Of a stretch of 17,217 nucleotides of DNA, positions 10,397-17,217 are shown one piece after another. The position numbers and the translations under genes are program-made. How positions within the stretch are numbered: the first letter of the stretch is position 1; each line of letters starts with the position of its first letter. The notes below the pieces were generated by a model. It did no database searches. It was not told the origin of the DNA and was given only the letters and a program-made list of their open reading frames with translations. This stretch comes from Pavlovales sp. CCMP2436 (Eukaryota; Haptophyta; Pavlovophyceae; Pavlovales): contig MU631386.1 in NCBI GenBank assembly GCA_026770615.1, positions 20,531 to 37,747 of the forward strand, in the 5' to 3' direction.

Positions 10397-11324
10397 CTAA
10401 CGTCTAAATCCCTATTATAGTCATTTTTTGGACATATCGGGTCCTAGCGGAGCTAGAAAAGGTCGGGAGAGTGCGCTTGATGGCCCGGGGATAGCCAGGG
10501 GGGTTGTTGGAGTGCCCTTAGAAGCCTGGTCAACTCGGACAAGCCCCGACACGTTGCTACAAGTCATGTCAAGTGCTGTAGAGAGGTAAAGAACACCGAA
10601 ACGGGACCTATTATAGTCATTTTCACATCAGCGCACATCAGAGGGTCCGGAGCTCCCCAAGGCGGGCTGGCGGCAAGCGGGGTTGCGGGGGCACCCTCCT
10701 CCGTCACCCCCTCGGCGGGGTTCACGCCTTGCCGGCCTCCATCCACTCCTCAATGAACTCGCAGACGAGGCCGTGTAGCCCAGCAGGTGGCCTTCAGTTT
10801 GTTCGAGCTCGGCCGCACGCACGACCGCCACGCGCCCGGCCATGCGCTCGGCGACCTCCGTGGTGAATTGACCAAGATGCAGACACGCCTTGCCAGTCTT
10901 TTTCCAAGGTCTGGACATGTCCACGGTCGTTTCTTGTCTCGATTTGGAATAATAGTAAAAAAAGCAGTTTTTTTTAGTGAATATCCCGCAATAAATGGCT
11001 CCACGAATTCTCAAGATATTTCCAAACTACCGGCATTGGTGTGACCGCTAGCTTACAGGAAACGCTAGGATTCATCAGCGAGCTCAGTGGTCGCACTCGT
11101 TCACGCACTAGAGTAATTTGACTCGAAATCACGGCCGAATTTTGATTCGGTGCAACGGCTGACGAATATGCATGGCAGGGAAGTGCCCTAGCTTGCTGGA
11201 CGCGCCTTGGCGTAAGCTATCCGGCGCTTCAAATCCCGTCGCAAAATACCATGCCAGTCAGGCATTAGACAAGTTCCCGCAAAAATAATAGGTATCATGA
11301 CTAAAATAGGGGTTTAGACGTTAG
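10397..11324. mobile_element. Element bounded by 28-bp terminal inverted repeats (non-autonomous transposon candidate)
   Basis: The 28 bases at 10397-10424 match the reverse complement of 11297-11324 at 26 of 28 positions; the shared core starts CTAACGTCTAAA and ends TAGTCAT. The inner 17 bases of the left arm occur again in the same orientation at 10607-10623. About 930 bp are enclosed, with no transposase recognisable. No clear target-site duplication is visible next to the arms, so the exact ends are uncertain. The element contains a frameshifted coding fragment at 10722-10918. Confidence 0.5.
10722..10918 (-). pseudogene. Frameshifted coding fragment of unknown family inside the inverted-repeat element
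   Basis: On the minus strand, ATG at 10918 opens 47 codons of protein-like text (including EVAERMAGRVAVVRAAELEQ) to about 10778. After a one-base shift near 10780, another frame continues with GLVCEFIEEWMEAGKA and a TGA at 10722-10724. The two pieces look like one coding sequence split by an indel. GC-rich third positions contrast with the AT-rich DNA just upstream (10930-11030). I do not recognise the family. It could be a captured host fragment or a decayed element gene, and a chance ORF is not excluded. Confidence 0.35.
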
Positions 11325-11618
11325 TTACTAAATTGGATAGTAAGAAAAAAGAACGTAAAATAATCGAACAGACTCGGCAGTCAACATCACTAGACGCCTG
11401 CTCTGCCGCCTGCTGCTCAGCGGCAGTCTACCGCCTGTTCTATAGGCATAGCGCTGGCAAGGTCGTCGGTGAGCTTGGCTTCGGTGGACTATTCGGTGGG
11501 CAAGGCTTAGCGGTCGTGCGTGCAAGCGCCACGCGGTGCATATTTGTAGCGAGCGCCGCCGTTCAGTCTAGCCCACTGCACGGCGTGCCAGCGCACATGC
11601 GCGTGCACGAGTGCCTAT
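11325..11618. other. Spacer, nothing supported
   Basis: The ORF crossing 11333-11641 has no ATG near its start, no domain and runs into the next repeat element. No further repeat or RNA gene was recognised. Confidence 0.4.
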
Positions 11619-11791
11619 GTACAGCGTGTCGCGGGCAATAAGAAGGGCGAATTTTGAGCTTGAGGCTGAGCTTCTTAGCAAATTACATACAAACAATGCT
11701 TCAATTTGCTTAAATTACATACAAACAATGCAAAAGAACGAGGCTCAGCTTCTTAACACTACGTCTTCTTATTGCCCGCGACACGCTGTAC
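11619..11791. mobile_element. MITE-like element with perfect 27-bp terminal inverted repeats
   Basis: The first 27 bases (11619-11645, starting GTACAGCGTGTCGCGGGC) are the exact reverse complement of the last 27 (11765-11791). The 173-bp element is too short to code for a transposase. Inside are direct repeats: 20 bp (AAATTACATACAAACAATGC) at 11680-11699 and 11712-11731, and a 16-bp unit at 11662-11677 and 11740-11755 with one mismatch. The identical arms suggest recent activity or strong hairpin constraint. No obvious target-site duplication is seen next to the arms. Confidence 0.75.
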
Positions 11792-11910
11792 TGCAATACG
11801 ACATATCTGCCAGCTGGAGAAGTACGTGTGTCCAACCCTGTCAAGTTGCTCGTCGTAGGCGAAGAATGTTTTTGAGTACTTTCCCCAGGTTTTGTCAACC
11901 CGTGTAAAGT

Positions 11911-12055
11911 GGAGGTTGGGACCCCCCATCCCGGCAGCGGCGCAAATTTGAGGTTGGGCCATCCCCCTACCCCATTTTGTTCTTGCCTGCGGCGCAATTT
12001 CAGATTGGGTCACTCCCTTACCCTAAAGATCGGTGAAAATGTTAGGTTGCCCCCC
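11911..12055. repeat. Degenerate tandem repeat (GAGGTTGGG units)
   Basis: Three to four imperfect units begin GAGGTTGGG or AGATTGGG, continue into C-rich text, and end GCGGCGCAAATTT or similar (near 11912, 11951 and 12002). Unit lengths vary from about 38 to 52 bp. A C13 run at 12050-12062 and a G-run at about 12077-12084 follow, and these could pair. Confidence 0.55.
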
Positions 12056-12084
12056 CCCCCCCTTTACAAACGACCTAGGGGGGG

Positions 12085-13058
12085 GTTAACGAAATGACGC
12101 GCGTATTACATCGGCCGTTTCCTAGGGCTGTAAGCGTAAAGGCTGGGGCGTAACCAGAAGGACACACGGCTCGCCAACGACGCACACGGAGAAGCGCGCG
12201 ACGGCACCCCGCCCCCTCTGAAGGCCCGGGGACCGGGAGAAGGCCCTAGGTTTTGTTTGTTACTATTATAATCATTAGATTCACGCAAGCAATGGGCGCT
12301 GGGCGCGAGCCAGGGCGCGAAGTACCGCGTCAAGCGATGCGCAGAGCCACGTCACTAAGTCGAATATGAACCTATTAGTTGATAAACTTCCCGGGGCTCG
12401 ACGTTGAACGCTCTGCTCGGCAAGAATAAATGCCGATTTCCGGCCCGCAGTTGAGAGATCGAGCGAGATCCATGCGTGAAAGAATATATCGGGGGTCCTT
12501 GTTTAAGATTTGGACGCATGATTATAATAAGGACGACCAGTGTGTATTGCAAACCGCTGAGCCGAACTCTTTCATACATCTATAACAAGCACGATGCCCG
12601 CGTGCGAGCTGCCGGGAACTAGGCTACTCTGTCATGCTGATTAGCAATTACTGAACCCTGTATCAATTATTGAACTCTATCAATGAAAATTTATTAAATA
12701 TCTGTCGCGAGCCTAGTCAGCATTTATGTAATGCACAAATGCGATATTGTTGCATTTGTATGGCTATAACTATTCTCTGCCGAGCAGGCAAGCTCATCCG
12801 CCGGCCGCCGCCGCGCCGGCGATTGTCAGATCGATTGTGTTATTGGTCTGTCGGAGTCACTGCCAAGTCGTTATATATATGATAATATTCATATATGCAT
12901 CTAGACTGGTCGATCATAATATGAATATATGTATCTAGACTGGTCGCAATGGGGTCAGTGGACCTATTAGTGTTACTAGCCTAGTTACTATCGAGCACAT
13001 GCTCAAATTTTGTTCAAATTTCATTGGATATAACTAGAGCTAGTTAGCTATAGCGCGC
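12085..13058. other. Spacer, no supported gene
   Basis: ORFs here are short, overlapping and without recognisable domains. TATTATAATCAT (about 12264-12275) and its inverse ATGATTATAATA (12518-12529) resemble the inner end of the 10397-11324 arms, but they are AT-rich and may be chance. A direct repeat lies at 12881-12946. The stop codon of the minus-strand ABC gene is at 13059-13061. Confidence 0.4.
12881..12946. repeat. Two-copy direct repeat of about 33 bp
   Basis: ATATATGCATCTAGACTGG (12891-12909, continuing TCG) recurs at 12925-12946 with one mismatch in 22 bases. The AT-rich sequences before each copy (12881-12890 and 12915-12924) are also alike. Confidence 0.7.
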
Positions 13059-14942
13059 TTAGCAGAGGCGGCTGACCGCGGTGAACCCCGGCTCGAGCGT
13101 GGACGGACGGAAGGATAGCACCCCGTCGAAGAAAGGGGGCGAGGGGACGGAGAGGGAGGAGAAGAGGGAGGAGGAGGAGGGAGGCGCTCTCCTCCCGCGG
13201 GCCAAGCGTTCGGTGTACAGCTGGGCACACAGCGCCGCGCCGGGCTCGTGCGCCGGCTGCGCGCGCGGCAGAGGGGAGGAGGCGTCCGCGGCGGGCTCCG
13301 TCGGGTAGGTCGGGTCGTGAGTACTGTCGTGAGTACTGCTTCCGGGTGGGTCGGCTGGTGCATTGGAGGGAAACTCCAACCCGGCGTCGGCCTGCGGCTC
13401 GGCGGGGGGCTCGGCCACTGCGTCGGTGTGCGCGTCGGAGTGGTGCACCACCAACAGCAGCGAACGCGCGCACCTAGAGGGAGTCAGTTATTGGAGGGGG
13501 GAGGGGAGAGGGAGAGAGGGGGAGGGGGGAGGGTGAGGGAGGGGGGAGAGGGAGGGGTTGTCAGTGCGTGCGCGCGTGTGTGCGTGCGTGCGTGCGTGCG
13601 TGTGTGCGTGCATGTGTGTGTGTGTGTATGTGTGCGTGTCTCACTTGGCCCGGAGCTGTGCCTGCACGAGGAGGCGAGAGTTGCCGTCGAGCGGACCCAA
13701 CGCCTGCTCACAACAATAATAGCACCATCATCATCATCACCAAAACCATCACTACCATAACCACCACCACCATCATCATCATCATAACCATCATAACCAT
13801 AACCATCATCATTATCATCATCATCATCATCACCATCATCACCATAATAACGATAATAATAACAAAAACAATAGACAAACCGACAAAGCAAAAGCAAAAA
13901 TTAAATTAAAAAATGACGGTAATACTAAAACTAATACTAAAACTGGTAAAATAATGATGATAATTATGTTAATAATCATCATCATCAAAATGTTGATATC
14001 TGATATTTACGGCATGGACATGAGCAGCAATTAGAATTCAGAGTACAACCTCCCTGAGTAACACAACGGGAGAAGAGGGGGGGGGGAGAGAGAGGGATGG
14101 GGGGCAGAGGAGGAGGAATCCTAATGATTCATGATTCATATCATGTATTAGAAATTAGAGTGCACAGGGTTACCTCATCTAGCATATTATTGATTAAAAC
14201 CGGGTGCGCAGGTTACCTCATCTAGCAGCAGCACGGGCGGGCAGGCGGGCAGGGCGAAGACAGTGCGGATTAGCTCGAGCTTGACGCGCTGCCCGCCCGA
14301 GAGAGAACCGCACCTGCACGCGTGCGATGAGTGTGACGAGGGTGAGGATGATGAGGATGATTATGATAGGATTACATGATGATGATGATGATATCATTAT
14401 TTTAGTAGTATGGTGCTGATGAGAGTGAGAGTCGGCATTTCTTGTCGAAAGGGGAATAGAGAGTGTGTGTGTGTGCGGGAGGGAGGGGTGGGGTGTGTGT
14501 GGGGGGGGGGTGCGCACAGGTGTGGGTGTAGCAGCTGTTACTATGATTAGTATGATAAGATTCGTATTACTAGTATATACATTTTGTGAAATTATTGATA
14601 TTATTAATATTAGAAATATTAGTAATAATAGTAATATTTGTATCAGTATAAGTAATCTTAATATTATGAGCAATACTAGTCATATGAGCAATACGAGTAA
14701 TACGAGTGATACGAATTACAGTGTGTGCGTACAGGTTAGTTACAGTGTGTGCGTAGTGCGTACAGGTAAGTTACAGTGTGTGCGTACAGATTAGTTACAG
14801 TGTGTGCGTACAGGGTAGTTACAGTGTGTGCGTATAGGTTAGTTACAGTGTGTGCGTACAGGTCTGGGTGCGTCCGTCTTAGCAGGTCTGCGAGTGGAGT
14901 GCCGTCCCCGCGCAGCAACGCAGCCTCTCCCGCCGCGCGCAC
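13059..14942 (-). CDS. ABC-type ATPase, C-terminal half of the nucleotide-binding domain (four 3' exons)
   Basis: Four minus-strand exons inferred by eye: 14942-14860, 14313-14217, 13703-13645 and 13473-13059 (TAA). Phases agree at every junction (2+1, 0, 2+1). The product reads THPDL-CGSLSGGQRVKLELIR, then PPVLLLDE, ALGPLDGNSRLLVQAQLRA, and SLLLVVHHSDAH. These are the ABC signature, Walker B with catalytic Glu, D-loop and H-loop His, correctly ordered and spaced. The QRVKLEL text resembles ABCF proteins, while DEA instead of DEP recalls ABCC or SMC-type proteins, so the subfamily is open. A Pro/Ala/Ser-rich tail of about 120 residues follows the His. Donors are GTACGC, GTAACC and GTGAGA; acceptors all end in AG, most after pyrimidine-rich text. 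These ATPases dimerise around ATP, in transporters or soluble complexes; no membrane segment is visible here. Confidence 0.75.
13474..13644 (-). other. Intron with a polypurine tract and (GTGC/GT)n repeat
   Basis: This 171-nt minus-strand intron is almost all simple sequence. Positions 13494-13558 are G/A on the plus strand, giving the acceptor a very long pyrimidine tract on the transcript. Positions about 13562-13640 are alternating GTGC/GTGT, a Z-DNA-prone repeat. The donor is GTGAGA at 13644 and the acceptor CTAG ends at 13474. Confidence 0.65.
13723..13862. repeat. (CAT)n/(ATC)n-type microsatellite
   Basis: Imperfect trinucleotide repeats (ATCATC, ACCATC, ATAACC) run for about 140 bases inside the 13704-14216 intron of the minus-strand gene. 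The open frames across it code only for Asp/Gly/Tyr or Ile/Thr runs and are artefacts of the repeat. Confidence 0.85.
14168..14227 (-). repeat. Duplicated 5' splice-site sequence (17 bp, two copies)
   Basis: GGTTACCTCATCTAGCA occurs at 14168-14184 and 14211-14227. On the minus strand this is TGCTAGATGAG|GTAACC, the end of the Walker B exon and its donor. The second copy lies 43 nt into the intron. Using it would add GTA ACC TGC GCA and reach an in-frame TAA after nine codons, truncating the ATPase before the D-loop. Confidence 0.8.
14716..14862. repeat. 24-bp tandem repeat, about six copies, carrying the donor sequence
   Basis: Units of GTTACAGTGTGTGCGTACAG plus four bases recur from 14716 to the exon boundary; one copy carries an extra 7-base GTGCGTA-like duplication. 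On the minus strand each reads CTGTACGCACACACTGTAAC, so the predicted donor CT|GTACGC is repeated in nearly every unit. Since 24 is a multiple of three, the reading frame also stays open as YAHTVTNL repeats, so exon read-through cannot be excluded. Confidence 0.85.
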
Positions 14943-15259
14943 CTGTCACGTATGTACACACAAGTGACATTTAAGTTCGAGAAAATATGAGGCATGTGAC
15001 TCGTCTACTGCGTGCAGACGAATCACATATGTAGAAAAAAAATAAAAAAAACTGCGCTTAGCGGGGGACGGCAGCAACCTAAACCCAATTTCACAAGATA
15101 ATTTTATCTGTTGTCGAATTTAAAAAAAAAATTAAGGGCAAGACAGACCGGCTCAGGCGCGAAAGCAACAGACGACCGACAGACATGAGTAGGGCACCGG
15201 GCAGTGGTAGGTTTCACAAAAGTAATCATACAATGAAGAGGGTTAGGAGCCGTGCCACA

Positions 15260-15352
15260 GGGGCACTCTTCATCTAATAATATCAAACGAGGGGCAGAAA
15301 TAGAGGCTGCTTGTAACAATACCTCTATTTCCGCCCCTCTTTTGAGTGCCCC
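15260..15352. repeat. Long imperfect hairpin in an intron (MITE remnant candidate)
   Basis: An 18-bp arm at 15289-15306 matches the reverse complement of 15322-15339 with one mismatch, and an outer 9-bp arm (GGGGCACTC, 15260-15268) pairs perfectly with 15344-15352. A further 10-bp pair is AACAATACCT at 15315-15324 with AGGTATTGTT at 15397-15406. It lies in the predicted 14943-15506 intron. No coding capacity is recognised. Confidence 0.7.
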
Positions 15353-15506
15353 TTGTTGTGACACAGGTATGTGTGAAATGTGTGCCTCTGCCTGAAAGGT
15401 ATTGTTCGAATCACACACTTCAGTAGTGATTAGAACAGAGATCACACTCCTGCTGTCAGGGGACGGACGTATTTCTAGATATGTATATACTCCTACGCAG
15501 ACGCAC

Positions 15507-16990
15507 CTCCCTCCTTCCCCCAACCGCCCTACTCCCTCCCCCACCCCCTCCCCCCGTCTCGCCCGCCGCGCCGTCCGCCTCCGAGCCGAACGATGCCGCA
15601 CCCGCCGCCGCTGCTGCTGCTGCTGCGGCGGCTGCACCTGCTGCTGCGGCTGCAGCTGGTGCGGCGTGATCAGTGGCGGCCGGCACCTCTTTGAAATCTT
15701 TGAAAGCGGCCGCAGCGTCCGGCTCGGGCGGCACGAATGCGTCGAGGGGTATGAGCGTCTCGAGAGGTAGCTCGAGCTGCGCGCAGAGGGTTGCGACCTT
15801 GAGCGCCAGTCCCTCGTCCGACAGAGACACGCCCCCTTTCAAAGAAGAGACGTCCCCCTCGCTCCCCCCCTCGTCGTCAGGCACACTCCCCCACTCACTC
15901 GCACCCTTACTCTCGGACTGGCGTGATGGCGGCGCGGGCTGGAGAGAGGGGAGGGGGGGGGATGATAAGAGCGGGTAACAAAAGAAGAAGAAAAAGATAG
16001 ATAGATAGATAGTAATAATCTAACGAGCACGAAAAGACAAAGTTTAAGTCTTTTATGCTGCTGGTGTTTACGTGCATGTGCTGATGTGCCTACACTAACA
16101 ACAACAACAGCACTATTATTATTTTTTGATGGTGATGATGATGATAACGATTAGTCGTAGTATTCACAGTAGTATTGTCAGTAGAAGTCGTATTACCACC
16201 TCTCCTGACGTAGCCATTCGAGTACGGGTGTGCGACGCAGGCAGGAAAGCAGCTACGGCAGCAACAAGAGTGTGCATGTTGTTCTTCTTCTTCTTCTTCT
16301 TCGTTTTATTATTTATTATTTTTTATTTACCTGTCCCGAGCGTAGCCATGCGAGTACGGGTGTGTGCAGCGGGCAGTAGATGCTCTGCGCCACCTCCACC
16401 AACCCACCCCCACCCGATACGCTAGCCGGCGACGCGCCCCCTTTTAAATTTGGTTGCCAGCCCGATACGCGTTGGCCAATCACAGGCGAGCTCGTCACGG
16501 GCGGGCCACTCGCACTCGAATTCAAATGCAAGTGCGGCTCTGACAAGAGAGAAAGAGACGAGAGGGGGGAGAGGGAGGAGAGGGAGAGGGAGGAGAGGGC
16601 GAGTGCCCATTGCCAGCCGGCCGCCATCGTGCAGCCCAGCTCGCTCGCTACGACTCCGACCTCACGCCACAGCGCAGAAGCAATTTCAGAAGCAATTCCA
16701 GAAGCAATTCCAGAAGCAAGATTATCTAGATGAGCACCTCCACTCACACCGAGCCACACACTCGCAGCCCCCTCCTCCCCCCCCGCCCCTTCCTCCCCCT
16801 TACTCCCTGCCTCGCTGTGCCCGTCTTTTTGAAAGTCTGTTTGAATGTTGGTCTTGCTCGCTCTGCTGCTGGCTTGCCCGCTTCGTTCGAAATTGCTCAT
16901 TTTGAAATTGCCCTTTTTCGCGCCCTTTCTCTCGCGCAGGGGAGCGCTGCCTGCTGCCTCGAGCGCAGCGGGAGCCATGCTGACTGTCGC
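15507..16990 (-). CDS. Probable upstream exons of the ABC-type ATPase gene
   Basis: Two open segments fit in phase ahead of the ABC exons. Exon 15938-15507 (144 codons, phase 0 at both ends) follows a long pyrimidine tract plus CAG and ends GAG|GTGCGT. It reads an acidic stretch, then LALKVATLCAQLELPLETL, then long poly-Ala and poly-Gly runs, likely disordered. Exon 16990-16331 (220 codons) follows ACACACGCAG and ends ACAG|GTAAAT; it has an ATG at 16978 and low-complexity Ser/Leu text. This second exon is doubtful: a pyrimidine-rich stretch (about 16545-16612) ending in CAG at 16540-16542 looks like another intron end, and a CCAAT-like palindrome (16472-16481) and an AT-rich box (about 16439-16450) look promoter-like. 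All six exons together total 1746 nt, 582 codons including the stop. Neither exon has a Walker A motif. Confidence 0.4.
15939..16330 (-). other. Intron with simple repeats and a copy of the upstream exon end
   Basis: This predicted 392-nt minus-strand intron contains (GATA)n at 15996-16012, (TTC)7 at 16282-16302, and a 26-bp segment at 16209-16234 that matches 16341-16366 in the neighbouring exon at 24 of 26 positions. Its donor is GTAAAT at 16330 and its acceptor CCAG ends at 15939 after a C/T-rich tract. Confidence 0.5.
16675..16720. repeat. 12-bp tandem repeat within a predicted exon
   Basis: AGAAGCAATTCC-type units repeat about 3.5 times. On the minus strand they encode GIAS-like repeats (SGIASGIASEIAS), keeping the frame. 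Confidence 0.75.
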
Positions 16991-17217
16991 CTGCGTGTGT
17001 AGGGGGGGGTGTCAGTTTACATACTGACCGTCTGAATACACATAATACATACTGAAACGTTCACACACACTTCGAAATCATAGCGACGGTCAGTGTACAG
17101 ACTACACGCTGAACGCTGCCTTCAGACACAAACACGAATCCATATACACGAATACACGAATAGACTGATACATTAATGCACGCTGCCTGCGTGTGTAGTG
17201 TGTCTGTGTGAGGGTGG
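16991..17217. other. Upstream flank of the minus-strand gene with repeated acceptor sequence
   Basis: No ORF is supported. GCCTGCGTGTGTAG at 16989-17002, which contains the predicted acceptor, recurs exactly at 17185-17198. GACCGTC at 17024-17030 and GACGGTC at 17085-17091 sit in a short inverted repeat. Short ATACACGAAT repeats fill the rest. It may be intron or promoter DNA of the ABC-type gene. Confidence 0.4.

Noticed and set aside
11160..11245. tRNA-like B-box text (TTCAAATCC at 11228-11236)
   Set aside because: The bases around it do not form a T-stem, and no A-box, anticodon stem or acceptor stem could be paired.
13568..13909. ORFs of Cys/Val/Arg, Ile/Thr or Asp/Gly repeats
   Set aside because: They are translations of GTGC and CAT microsatellites inside introns.
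14716..14862. CRISPR-like array
   Set aside because: Units are contiguous 24-bp tandem copies without unique spacers, in a eukaryotic intron.
15397..15420. GTTCGAATC resembling a tRNA T-loop
   Set aside because: The flanking bases do not pair beyond two positions, and no cloverleaf could be built. The motif lies beside nested inverted repeats.
15104..15637. 177-codon minus-strand ORF containing ILLDEE text
   Set aside because: It crosses the hairpin and the poly-Ala exon in another frame. The ILLDEE text lies in the hairpin loop region and no other ABC motif surrounds it.
16185..16275. Short minus-strand ORF with signal-peptide-like start in the duplicated segment
   Set aside because: It is only about 35 codons, lies in an intron, and is explained by the duplicated exon end plus chance.

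Overview
The window is nuclear DNA from a GC-rich, flagellated microbial eukaryote. It carries spliceosomal GT-AG introns of about 90-560 nt, pyrimidine- or C-rich 3' splice sites, an axonemal outer-arm dynein heavy chain, and a Sel1-repeat/MYND zinc-finger sequence. This combination is common in GC-rich algal flagellates (haptophyte-like genomes are one candidate), but the species cannot be fixed from the sequence. There is no sign of prokaryotic operon structure, and no rRNA, tRNA or CRISPR was found.

Layout. (1) 17-6800, plus strand: the C-terminal ~2010 residues of a beta-class (DNAH9/11/17-like) axonemal dynein heavy chain in seven exons. They run from the end of AAA3 through AAA4, the stalk and microtubule-binding tip, AAA5, AAA6 and the C-terminal domain. 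The 5' part lies outside the window. (2) 6801-8427: spacer that becomes AT-rich, with a strong hairpin, an unassigned minus-strand ORF with two hydrophobic stretches (7624-7917), and two poly-G runs. (3) 8428-9619, plus strand: a decayed Sel1-repeat + MYND gene with three frameshifts and three TAG stops, each at a position where neighbouring repeats have glutamine CAG. (4) 9620-13058: a repeat-rich spacer with a ~930-bp element bounded by 28-bp inverted repeats that contains a frameshifted coding fragment, a 173-bp MITE-like element with perfect 27-bp inverted termini, and degenerate minisatellites. (5) 13059-16990, minus strand: a split gene whose four 3' exons I rebuilt by eye from splice sites and phase. 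Together they encode an ABC-ATPase signature (LSGGQ), Walker B (VLLLDE), D-loop (PLD) and H-loop (VVHHSD). Two further upstream exons fit in phase but are less certain. No Walker A is visible in the part present.

The most unusual structure is in gene 5. Sequences at its splice junctions recur in the flanking introns: the donor after the Walker B exon once, the donor after the preceding exon about six times in a 24-bp array, a third donor region once, and one acceptor once. Some dynein introns also have short tandem duplications. The dynein and the ABC protein show no functional link; they are separate transcription units on opposite strands, separated by mobile-element debris.
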